In this document: positions 1-6,592 of the stretch, piece by piece | Numbering within the stretch: position 1 is the stretch's first letter | Layout: every line of letters starts with the position of its first letter | NCBI GenBank assembly: GCA_003176035.1 | Contig: PSRL01000172.1 | Coordinates: 1 to 10,584 of the forward strand | Reading direction: 5' to 3' | Length of the DNA stretch: 10,584 nucleotides | From: Verrucomicrobiota bacterium | GTDB lineage: Bacteria > Verrucomicrobiota > Verrucomicrobiia > Chthoniobacterales > Xiphinematobacteraceae | The notes under the pieces: model-generated | The model's input: the letters and a program-made list of their open reading frames with translations, nothing else | The model's database searches: none | Told to the model about the DNA's origin: nothing | Translations under genes and position numbers: made by a program

Positions 1-54
1 GAGGACGGGGATTGCAATTGTTTTTTCTATCCATCCCGTCAAATTTTGGGGTCT

Positions 55-873
55 ATGGCTATCTCTCATCCAATAGTTCCTGAACAAGGTTGGCATGCTC
101 TGCATCTTTTTTACCGCCTCGATCGCGCCCAATGGGGCTCTTTTTCTGATCAGGAACAGGCTGCTGCCAAGGAATATATCTCTGATTTGGTCAAGGAGAT
201 CCGATCAAAACCAAACGTTCAGCTCCTGATTTTCAGCATGGTGGGCACCAAGGCGGACGTCGGCTTTATGTTGACTTGTCCGGATCTCCATGTTGCTGAC
301 TGGAGTGTGAAACAATTGACGGCTTCCTTAGGCCCGGAAGTGCTGGTTCCTACCTTTAGCTGGCTCTCTCTCACTGAGTTAAGTGAGTACGCAACCACCG
401 AGGAGGAATACGCAGCCGGATTGGAAGCAGAGGGAATCCTCAAGGCCGATTCTCCCGAATTCCGGGCAAAAATCGCCGATTTTAAGGCTCGGATGGAAAA
501 ATATGGCAAGGACCGTTTGTATCCTAATTTGGCCGATTGGCCGGTATTTTGTTTTTACCCGATGTCTAAACGCCGAAATTTAGGGCAAAACTGGTTTGGT
601 TTGGACTTTGAATCCCGAAAAAAACTGATGGCAGGCCATGCTCGTGTGGGAAGGGCCTATGCCGGCAAGGTCCGGCAACTGATCACGGGATCCACGGGTT
701 TGGACGATGACGAATGGGGGGTCAGCCTTTTTGCCCATACGACCTCAGATATTAAATCCGTCGTCTATGAGATGCGGTTTGATGCCGTGAGTGCGGATTA
801 CGCGTCGTTTGGGGAATTTTATATCGGGCTACAAATGCCATTGGAGGACCTAGTGGCCCGCCTCAATTTGTGA
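55..873 (+). CDS. hemQ: Coproheme decarboxylase, HemQ/ChdC (chlorite dismutase-like family)
   Basis: Oxidatively decarboxylates Fe-coproporphyrin III to heme b, the last step of the coproporphyrin-dependent heme pathway, in the cytoplasm. The 272-aa protein is full length for the family. The C-terminal half carries the signature: YPMSKRR at residues 168-174 with the catalytic Tyr168, MAGHARVGR with the proximal heme ligand His195, then KVRQLITGS with Gln208 and GLDDDEWGVSLF. The Tyr-to-His (27) and Tyr-to-Gln (40) spacings equal those of Tyr145, His172 and Gln185 in the Geobacillus enzyme. This separates HemQ from true chlorite dismutases, which have a distal Arg. The ATG at 55 is preferred because GGGG lies just before it; an in-frame TTG at 46 would add three residues. 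The gene converges on the RNase gene, with a repeat in the gap. Nothing else of the heme pathway is in view. Confidence 0.93.
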   Translation: MAISHPIVPEQGWHALHLFYRLDRAQWGSFSDQEQAAAKEYISDLVKEIRSKPNVQLLIFSMVGTKADVGFMLTCPDLHVADWSVKQLTASLGPEVLVPTFSWLSLTELSEYATTEEEYAAGLEAEGILKADSPEFRAKIADFKARMEKYGKDRLYPNLADWPVFCFYPMSKRRNLGQNWFGLDFESRKKLMAGHARVGRAYAGKVRQLITGSTGLDDDEWGVSLFAHTTSDIKSVVYEMRFDAVSADYASFGEFYIGLQMPLEDLVARLNL

Positions 874-904
874 CCCTCCTCCGCTCGTCGGAAGAGTATA
901 GCGA

Positions 905-944
905 TAGTACATCCTGAAAAAGGGCTGAAAAGCATCCGGCACCT
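905..944 (+). repeat. 40-bp interspersed repeat, copy 1 (hairpin-bearing)
   Basis: This stretch matches 10515-10554 in the same orientation with only 3 differences, including an uninterrupted identical core at 913-940. The core contains CCTGAAAAAGGGCTG and then AAGCATCCGGC. The left part folds as a small hairpin (911-915 with 921-925, loop GAAAA). In this copy the outer pair is lost and another becomes a G-U wobble. It lies in the 117-nt convergent gap between hemQ and the RNase gene. No U-run follows the hairpin on either strand, so it is not a standard intrinsic terminator for either gene. The bases TATAGCGA at 897-904, just before the repeat, match the first 8 bases of the MITE ends found elsewhere in the window; this may be chance. 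Confidence 0.75.
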
Positions 945-990
945 TTTTGCCACTCGTTTGCATCACTTTTGAACGTGGTTGAGGACCCAA

Positions 991-2568
991 CTAAGGCTTG
1001 AGCTCCTCGTTGGTCAAGGCGTTGAGAACGGAGAATTTTTCGTGGTGAAAGGTAGGGTCGGGTCTAAAGCTCAAACGAGCTGCGTAACGACGTTCGATAT
1101 CTAAGAGAAGCTCTTCATCTGCGGTGCGCAGTCGGTTGAGAAGGTCGGGGTGTACGATCACCTTAAATTCATGTACGGCCTCTCCATGTTTTCGCATGAT
1201 GGAATGAAGAGCCCGCTGTAGCTCAACGCTCATCGTTGTGGGGCTTTTAATGCAGCCGCGACCGTGACAATAGGGACAACTTAAATAGTGCGTGCTTGCC
1301 AGGCTTTCCTGAGCGCGCTGGCGGGTCATCTCCATAAGGCCTAGCGGAGAAATTGGCAGGACATGAGTGCGCGCTTTATCGCGTTTTAGGCGTTCTCGCA
1401 GGCGTTGATAGACGGTATGCTGATCTTTCCGATTCTTCATGTCGATGAAGTCAGCTACAATAATGCCTCCGATGTTCCGAAGGCGCAGCTGTCGAGCAAT
1501 TTCGTCGGCCGCTTCCAAATTGGTTTGAAGGATGGTTTTTTCCATGTCCTTCGTTCCTTTATTGCGTCCTGTATTCACATCTATTGCGATCATGGCCTCA
1601 GTCTCATCAATGACAATGTAGCCGCCACAAGGCAGCCAGACTTGGCGCAAGAAAGCGTTCTCGATTTGCTTCTGAACTCCAAAACTCTCGAAAATGGGCT
1701 GTGCGCTGCTATAATAGTGCACTTTGCTGCGGGCCCGTTTGGAAACATGGCTAATTAACGTCTGCATGCGTTCACAGGCCTTCATATCGTCCACATGGAC
1801 GGCATCCACACTGTCCGTGAGGAAATCGCGTACGGTTCGCTCGATCAGATCGGGTTCCGCGGAGAGCATGAAAGGGGCGGGTTGAGTCTTCATCCCTTCT
1901 TGAATGGCTTTCCACTGGTCTAAAAGAAGACTGAGATCTCTGACAAAAAATCGCTCGCGCTGTCCTTGGCCCACCGTGCGGATAATGATTCCCATTCCTT
2001 CAGGAAGGTGGAGCTTGTATAAGATCCTCCGCAGTCGTTCTCTTTCCCTAGGGTCTTCAATTTTTCGCGAGATTCCACATTGCTCATTAAATGGCATCAG
2101 AACCAAATACCGGCCTGGCAAGCTAATATCAGTTGTGATTCGAGGCCCTTTATTGCTAATGGGACCCTTTTTAACTTGCACCATAATTTCCGAACCGATG
2201 GGGTAAATGGACGGAACGTCTTTTGCGCTGATTTTTTTTCGATTGGCTGGCTCTTTACCGCTGCGGACTACGGTCTCGATTTCATTGTCCAGGGCAGCAG
2301 GTATGGCATCCCAAAACTGAAGGAAGGCATTTTTTTCAAATCCAATGTCCACAAACATCGCCTTAATGCCCGGTTCTATATTTCGGACTTTGCCTTTAAA
2401 GATGGCACCCACGATATTGCGATCAGTCTCTCGCTCTGAGGTATATTCTTCAAGAACGCCTCCTTCGAGGAGCGCAACTCGTTTTTCCAGTTTTTCACAG
2501 CTCATAATGAGAGTGATGCCGGATTTTTTCTTACTCAGGCCCAAAAAGCGTTTCACGGATTCAATCAT
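991..2568 (-). CDS. rng: Ribonuclease E/G family endoribonuclease (RNase G-like)
   Basis: Single-strand-specific, Mg-dependent endoribonuclease that processes rRNA and starts mRNA decay; cytoplasmic. The 525-aa protein has only the catalytic part and lacks the long RNase E scaffold tail, hence RNase G-like. The order is: an S1-type RNA-binding region at about 30-150, with GAIFKGKVRNIEPG and AMFVDIG; the 5' sensor and middle domain; then the DNase I-like active site with AIDVNTGRN (Asp330) and IIVADFIDM (Asp373). The spacing of 43 is that of Asp303 and Asp346 in E. coli RNase E. Zn-link CPYC (431-434) sits 58 residues after the second Asp, again as in RNase E. I chose the ATG at 2568 because homologues begin just before the basic KRFLGLSKKK stretch. 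An in-frame TTG at 2601 would add 11 residues. Neither start has a clear Shine-Dalgarno. It is the last gene of the mreCD-mrdA run, 68 nt after mrdA. The stop is TAG. Confidence 0.92.
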   Translation of the reverse strand: MIESVKRFLGLSKKKSGITLIMSCEKLEKRVALLEGGVLEEYTSERETDRNIVGAIFKGKVRNIEPGIKAMFVDIGFEKNAFLQFWDAIPAALDNEIETVVRSGKEPANRKKISAKDVPSIYPIGSEIMVQVKKGPISNKGPRITTDISLPGRYLVLMPFNEQCGISRKIEDPRERERLRRILYKLHLPEGMGIIIRTVGQGQRERFFVRDLSLLLDQWKAIQEGMKTQPAPFMLSAEPDLIERTVRDFLTDSVDAVHVDDMKACERMQTLISHVSKRARSKVHYYSSAQPIFESFGVQKQIENAFLRQVWLPCGGYIVIDETEAMIAIDVNTGRNKGTKDMEKTILQTNLEAADEIARQLRLRNIGGIIVADFIDMKNRKDQHTVYQRLRERLKRDKARTHVLPISPLGLMEMTRQRAQESLASTHYLSCPYCHGRGCIKSPTTMSVELQRALHSIMRKHGEAVHEFKVIVHPDLLNRLRTADEELLLDIERRYAARLSFRPDPTFHHEKFSVLNALTNEELKP

Positions 2569-2636
2569 GGAAAATAAAAAATGGGTTAAAAAAGTACACA
2601 AAGGTAGTTAAGGGGGAGAGGGGAGCTGGCAACCGG

Positions 2637-4841
2637 TTAAGGATTTGATTTCTTAGGTTGGCGTTGCAGGAAGTCAAAAAGTTTTCCAAAACCTGGTTTA
2701 TTTTTCGGTCGATTGCGTACACGACCAGCTGCATCGGCTTCATCACTCACATCGGGGCGGGGGGAGGGTTCTTGTCGACGTTCCACAGCACGAGAATCGG
2801 GTGGCGCAGCCGTGTCGGCTGTTTCTTCATCAACAATTTCATTATTTTCCGGATCGGTATTCCTCGTCACCGCCACATTTTGTGCATAACTGACCGAGTC
2901 GACCTGGGAAAAACTCCCTGATGCCGGAGGAAGGACGGTTAATTTGGGCACCTGCCCATTTTCCATATTGATTATATTCTGGAGAATATTACCCACAATT
3001 GGAGCCGCAACCCCGCCGCCGGACTTGGCCCCTTCCACCATAACGCATACAGCATATTTTGGCTTGTCAAAAGGAGCAAAAGCAACGAACCACACTCGAT
3101 TGTCTTTGACGCCGGACCGCCAAAACTGAGCGGTGCCCGTCTTGCCCGCGACCACCGCGCCTGAGATCCGGGCCCTGCTTCCGGATCCCCCCGAAGCATT
3201 TACCACCGACCACATTCCTTTACGCACCAACTGAAAATCATTTTCCGTAATCTTACCATCCTCAAGAAGGTTTGAGCGCACCTTTGGAGGTTCCTGAAAG
3301 ACAAGGTGACCATCGGGAGAAACAATGCGGTCAATTAAGCGCGGGTAATAAGCGGTGCCCCCATTTGCCACCGCGGCGGTCACCAGCGCCATCTGAAGCG
3401 GCGAGGCTAGGACGAACCCCTGGCCGATGGAGACATTGGCGGTATAGCCGCCAGACCACCTTTCCGTGGGACTGATTTTTTTCAGCCATTCCGGGCTAGG
3501 CAAAATGCCCGCCGATTCGCCGGAAAGCGGCACGCCGCTTTTCTGCCCTAACCCCAGCATGTTGCCGACAGTATCAATCTGCTCGATGCCAGCAGCGTTA
3601 CCGTACTGATAAAAGAAGGCGTTACAAGAAACTTTAAGGGCATCAACGAGGTTTAAAGTGCCATGAGGCTTCATATGTTTTTGAGTCACCCAACACTGCA
3701 TATATTTATTTCCATATTGGACCCCCCCCGTGCAGGTGAATTTCTTCTGCCCGATCCCAGCGTGTAGACCGGCAAGTGAGGTGACAATTTTGTATGTCGA
3801 ACCCGGTGCATAAGCACCAAGGGCTCGGTTTGTCAGGGGATCAGTGGTATCCTTGATTAAATTTGCCCAGTCTTTTCCACTGATGACAGGGATAAATTTG
3901 TTGGGATCAAAGGAGGGAACGGATGCCATCGCAAGAATGTCGCCATTATTGGGATTGACGACGACAGCCGCAGCCCGCGTGACACTCCGTAAGGCTTTTT
4001 CGGCAATATATTGAATCCGGGCATCGATCGTAAGATGAACATTGTCACCGACTTTTGGCGGGGTAAAGGCGACTTCGCCTTCCGTTGCTCCTTTCACATT
4101 CCGCTGCAAAGTTCGAACGCCAGGGGTTCCTTTCAACCAGTTGTTTGCATACAGCTCAATTTGAGATTTACCCTCCATATCCGGTTGGTAATAGGTGAAT
4201 TTTGCGGCCTCTTCGCGGTTGATCTCACGAGGTACCCCTACATATCCCAGAAGGTGTGCTGCCAAAGCGCCGTATACATAGTACCGGACTGGATTCATCG
4301 AAACCGTTACGCCGGGCAGGAGCAGATTATTTTCGCTAAAACGGGCCATGGTATCAAAGTCAAGATCCCGTCTGTATCTGAAGGGGACTTCGACATTATG
4401 TCTGTAATGGAGCTGTAACTTCCGCGCGTTAAAGTCCTGAGCCAAGCCCAGATCCTCTAACCGCGGGATGATGCTTTCCTTGACAACAGTAACCACATCG
4501 TCCTCGGAAAGATCTTTTGCCATATTATAAACCGTGGCGCGATAGGTGGTTTGCGGAACCCGGCCATTGATCTGTTTATAAGCACGCACGGTGCTGGGGA
4601 GATAAAAGTCCACGTCAAAACTAGGGCGATTTTGGACTAAGGGAATCCCATTGCGGTCACAGATTTCCCCGCGTACGGCCGGGATACGTACGGTGACTTG
4701 AGACCGTAGGTTCAATCGCATTCGATACTCATCCCCCTTTAAAATCTGGACATACCAAAGCTTGGCGGTGACGACAGCCAACGCCAACAGCGTGAGCGCG
4801 CCTAAAAAATACAGTCGAAATGTTGCCCTCCTCCGAAACAT
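2637..4841 (-). CDS. mrdA: Penicillin-binding protein 2, elongasome peptidoglycan transpeptidase
   Basis: Class B PBP that cross-links new side-wall peptidoglycan, working with RodA and MreBCD; anchored in the inner membrane with a periplasmic catalytic domain. The 734-aa protein has one N-terminal membrane helix (about 10-30) and a dimerisation/pedestal region beginning with RGEICDRNG (58-65). The transpeptidase domain has all three motifs: STYK (nucleophile Ser348, Lys351), SCN (405-407) and KTGT (567-570). The final ~100 residues (about 635-734) form an acidic, Pro- and Ser-rich tail that turns basic at the end (RPKNKPGFGK), making the protein longer than E. coli PBP2 (633 aa). The ATG at 4841 is 5 nt after the mreD stop, with GAGGA 11 nt upstream inside the end of mreD, so translation is probably coupled. 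rodA, the usual next gene, is absent here and the RNase gene follows instead. Confidence 0.95.
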   Translation of the reverse strand: MFRRRATFRLYFLGALTLLALAVVTAKLWYVQILKGDEYRMRLNLRSQVTVRIPAVRGEICDRNGIPLVQNRPSFDVDFYLPSTVRAYKQINGRVPQTTYRATVYNMAKDLSEDDVVTVVKESIIPRLEDLGLAQDFNARKLQLHYRHNVEVPFRYRRDLDFDTMARFSENNLLLPGVTVSMNPVRYYVYGALAAHLLGYVGVPREINREEAAKFTYYQPDMEGKSQIELYANNWLKGTPGVRTLQRNVKGATEGEVAFTPPKVGDNVHLTIDARIQYIAEKALRSVTRAAAVVVNPNNGDILAMASVPSFDPNKFIPVISGKDWANLIKDTTDPLTNRALGAYAPGSTYKIVTSLAGLHAGIGQKKFTCTGGVQYGNKYMQCWVTQKHMKPHGTLNLVDALKVSCNAFFYQYGNAAGIEQIDTVGNMLGLGQKSGVPLSGESAGILPSPEWLKKISPTERWSGGYTANVSIGQGFVLASPLQMALVTAAVANGGTAYYPRLIDRIVSPDGHLVFQEPPKVRSNLLEDGKITENDFQLVRKGMWSVVNASGGSGSRARISGAVVAGKTGTAQFWRSGVKDNRVWFVAFAPFDKPKYAVCVMVEGAKSGGGVAAPIVGNILQNIINMENGQVPKLTVLPPASGSFSQVDSVSYAQNVAVTRNTDPENNEIVDEETADTAAPPDSRAVERRQEPSPRPDVSDEADAAGRVRNRPKNKPGFGKLFDFLQRQPKKSNP

Positions 4842-4846
4842 TGAAC

Positions 4847-5392
4847 TTAATATCCTCGCGAAGAGCGGTGTGGATTTGGCAAGATTCGTTCAATAAAAAC
4901 GAAAAGAGCCTCAAAAAGGGGGGAAATCAGAAAAGCGATCACAGTAGGTACCAAGATTTTCCAAAGTACTGCTTCATTAAAAACAATGCTTTGTCTCCGA
5001 AACATGATCATAAGGTATTGCAAGGTAAGGAGTAACAATGTGCAAAGAGCGCTCAGCGGAGGATGGAGCCACCAGGCTCCTTTCAAAAAAGCCGTGCGCA
5101 CTCCCTGTATAATACTACCCAATATTGCATATATCACAATAGACGAGCCTAACTGAATTTCAACCTTGTCATGGACGATTTGGATGATCGAGAGGTCGGT
5201 GATCAATCCGGCGAATACAGCCAAAGCAAGCATCCCTGGAAAGGGAAGAGCTAGTGCTCCATAGGTAAATACCACTGGAACAAGGAGTATTTGGGCGTTT
5301 TTAAAACCAGAAAGCGGCGGCAAGAAGTCCTGAATTACTAAAACGATCAGAATTGCAACCGCTAGGACAACCAACAAGAGGCCGGATTTCAT
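4847..5392 (-). CDS. mreD: Rod shape-determining membrane protein MreD
   Basis: Inner-membrane subunit of the elongasome that binds MreC and helps link the MreB filament to PBP2 and RodA. The 181-aa size is normal for the family. The protein is strongly hydrophobic with about five or six membrane segments (roughly residues 3-21, 34-50, 54-70, 84-100, 109-131 and 143-168). It ends in the basic stretch NPHRSSRGY, which is likely cytoplasmic. MreD diverges fast in sequence, so the call rests on hydrophobicity, length and position between mreC and mrdA. The ATG overlaps the mreC stop in an ATGA, with GGAG a few bases upstream, which indicates translational coupling. Confidence 0.9.
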   Translation of the reverse strand: MKSGLLLVVLAVAILIVLVIQDFLPPLSGFKNAQILLVPVVFTYGALALPFPGMLALAVFAGLITDLSIIQIVHDKVEIQLGSSIVIYAILGSIIQGVRTAFLKGAWWLHPPLSALCTLLLLTLQYLMIMFRRQSIVFNEAVLWKILVPTVIAFLISPLFEALFVFIERILPNPHRSSRGY

Positions 5393-6198
5393 TTGACTCC
5401 AACTACTACGAAAACGTCTTCCAGGTGGGAGAGATCGACGGCGGGTTCCACACGCGCTTGTCCATCTAAATCTCTAGGGTGAAAGTCCTTGACTGTTCCA
5501 ATAAGGATTCCGGATGGGAAGATACCGCCGCTTACCCCTGCTGTGTAGACTCGGTTGCCTGATGAAATTTTTGCGTCCTTGGAAAGGAAATTGAGCTCTA
5601 AAAGTGGCGGGACGTTGCCCGAAACTCGGGGACCGGCGGTGATGCCCTTTTCGCGTGATCCTTCAATTGCGCTGGCTACTCTACAATTTTCGTCGGTGAG
5701 AAGCAGAACGGTCGAAATATCCTTTGCAACGGTGGTGATCTTACCAACTAGGCCGGTCTCAGTGAGCACCGGCATGTCTGTTTCCAAGCCATCTTGAAAG
5801 CCTCGATTTAAAATCGCCGTGCTCCACCATGTAGTAGCATTGCGAGAGATGATTCGAGCAGGGAGCAGACGGAAAACCGATCGATTGCGATAATTGAGTG
5901 CCTTGCGCAGTTTTTGATTATCTTCCTGCAAATCTTGCATCAGCTGTATAGTTGCTCGGAGACGCGCGTTTTCAGTGGAAAGGGCTGCGATCTGATGCCG
6001 TAATTGGGTTGGGGTCAGGGACTCAAATGAACTGTCGGAAGAGATAGCGTGTTGAATTGCGCTACCTGTTTTGAGAAATGGCGAAAGAAAGGAAAGAAAC
6101 CGTGATTGTGCATCTTGGACAAAGCTCGCTTGCATACTGGCGAGCGCTGTCGCCGCCACTAAGACGAGAACCAGTAAGATGACATTCACTTTGTTCAT
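5389..6198 (-). CDS. mreC: Rod shape-determining protein MreC
   Basis: Bitopic inner-membrane protein whose periplasmic domain binds and activates PBP2 in the elongasome. The 269-aa protein has a short cytoplasmic start (MNK), one membrane helix at about 5-21, a coiled coil at about 62-103 (LRHQIAALSTENARL onward) and a beta-rich C-terminal domain. That domain includes ARIISRN, TGLVGKI, LLTDENCRVA and the late GGIFPSGILIG motif (224-234). The stop overlaps the mreD start. No Shine-Dalgarno is visible before the ATG; instead a perfect TGCTTT/AAAGCA inverted repeat (6200-6214) lies against the start codon. The gap to mreB is 394 nt, unusually long for mreBC, because a MITE lies in it. Confidence 0.95.
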   Translation of the reverse strand: MNKVNVILLVLVLVAATALASMQASFVQDAQSRFLSFLSPFLKTGSAIQHAISSDSSFESLTPTQLRHQIAALSTENARLRATIQLMQDLQEDNQKLRKALNYRNRSVFRLLPARIISRNATTWWSTAILNRGFQDGLETDMPVLTETGLVGKITTVAKDISTVLLLTDENCRVASAIEGSREKGITAGPRVSGNVPPLLELNFLSKDAKISSGNRVYTAGVSGGIFPSGILIGTVKDFHPRDLDGQARVEPAVDLSHLEDVFVVVGVK

Positions 6199-6199
6199 G

Positions 6200-6214
6200 T
6201 GCTTTTATAAAGCA
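6200..6214. repeat. Perfect inverted repeat abutting the mreC start codon
   Basis: The arms TGCTTT and AAAGCA flank TAT, one base from the mreC ATG at 6198. In the mreC transcript this could fold into a 6-bp hairpin over the ribosome entry region, or be a protein-binding site. The same bases include TTTATAA, which resembles a -10 box but is too near the ATG for a normal leader. A function is not established. Confidence 0.35.
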
Positions 6215-6244
6215 TGTGGGATTACAAAAGGCATGCTGCAGATC

Positions 6245-6407
6245 TATAGCGAAACCCCTATGAAATGATCACAAATTAGGAGGGTATTTTTTCTTCGGGC
6301 GCGGCGCAAAAGCAAGGCCATATCCATGATATGGACTTGGTTGCGCAACAATGGCTGAGGGAAAAAGACCCACAAAGTTGCTATCATTTTATAGGGGTTT
6401 CGCTATA
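6245..6407 (+). mobile_element. MITE copy 1, IS630/Tc1-like ends, between mreB and mreC
   Basis: Non-autonomous miniature inverted-repeat element of 163 bp including the TA at each end. The left end begins TATAGCGAAACCCCTAT. The right end is its inverse complement over 25 bp with one mismatch. Removing a TA duplication leaves TAGCGAAAC-type ends, in line with IS630/Tc1-mariner insertion at TA; the family call is inferred from the ends only. The interior has a GGAGG motif, a perfect CCATATC-CAT-GATATGG palindrome (6318-6334) and TTGCGCAA. The copy at 10337-10497 is about 90% identical in the opposite orientation, with a 2-bp indel that rules out a conserved reading frame. No transposase gene is present in the window. 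It separates mreB from mreCD-mrdA. Confidence 0.85.
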
Positions 6408-6592
6408 CTTTTACAATGTTCGTTCTGATGGCTCAGATGAATTTAACAGAAAAGATAAAAAGCTGTTCAGCGGGCGCAAAACTTCGTGTCTTTGGAACCG
6501 CTGCACAATCATTGGGTTTAGCTCGTGTATTGAGCAGGTAATTCATTGATTGGTATCATGCCTCATTTAGAGGCTGTTCCAATAGCTGAGTC

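Larger units (their letters stand above)
6199..6592. other. Long mreB-mreC intergenic region
   Basis: This 394-nt gap holds, from low to high coordinates, the inverted repeat at the mreC start, a 31-nt linker, the 163-bp MITE, and about 185 nt of unique sequence before the mreB stop. The unique part has a small stem-loop GCCTC-ATTTA-GAGGC at 6560-6574. It lies just downstream of mreB but has no U-run, so it is at best a weak terminator or a 3' end stabiliser. I see no convincing promoter for mreC. A 41-codon reading frame on the + strand (6416-6541) has no ribosome site and no recognisable content. Without the MITE the gap would be about 230 nt. Confidence 0.6.

Noticed and set aside
4..40. 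Inverted pair GACGGG (4-9) and CCCGTC (35-40) before hemQ as a regulatory hairpin
   Set aside because: Only 6 bp with a 25-nt loop at the window edge; too weak without comparative data.
911..925. The hairpin at 911-925 as a terminator shared by the convergent hemQ and RNase genes
   Set aside because: The stem is only 4 pairs in this copy and no T-run follows on either strand.
1405..1758. A 117-codon + strand frame opposite the RNase gene
   Set aside because: It mirrors the conserved catalytic region of the RNase and has no independent support.
4011..4418. A 135-codon + strand frame opposite mrdA
   Set aside because: Antisense to a fully conserved PBP2 coding region, with no family likeness; a shadow frame.
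6416..6541. A 41-codon + strand frame (starts MFVLMAQMNLTEK) in the mreB-mreC gap
   Set aside because: No ribosome site, no recognisable family, and it begins just after a MITE end. Chance is the better explanation.
6331..6549. A 72-codon + strand frame crossing out of MITE copy 1
   Set aside because: It runs through the terminal inverted repeat into unique sequence, and the MITE interior shows an indel and substitutions without coding constraint between copies.
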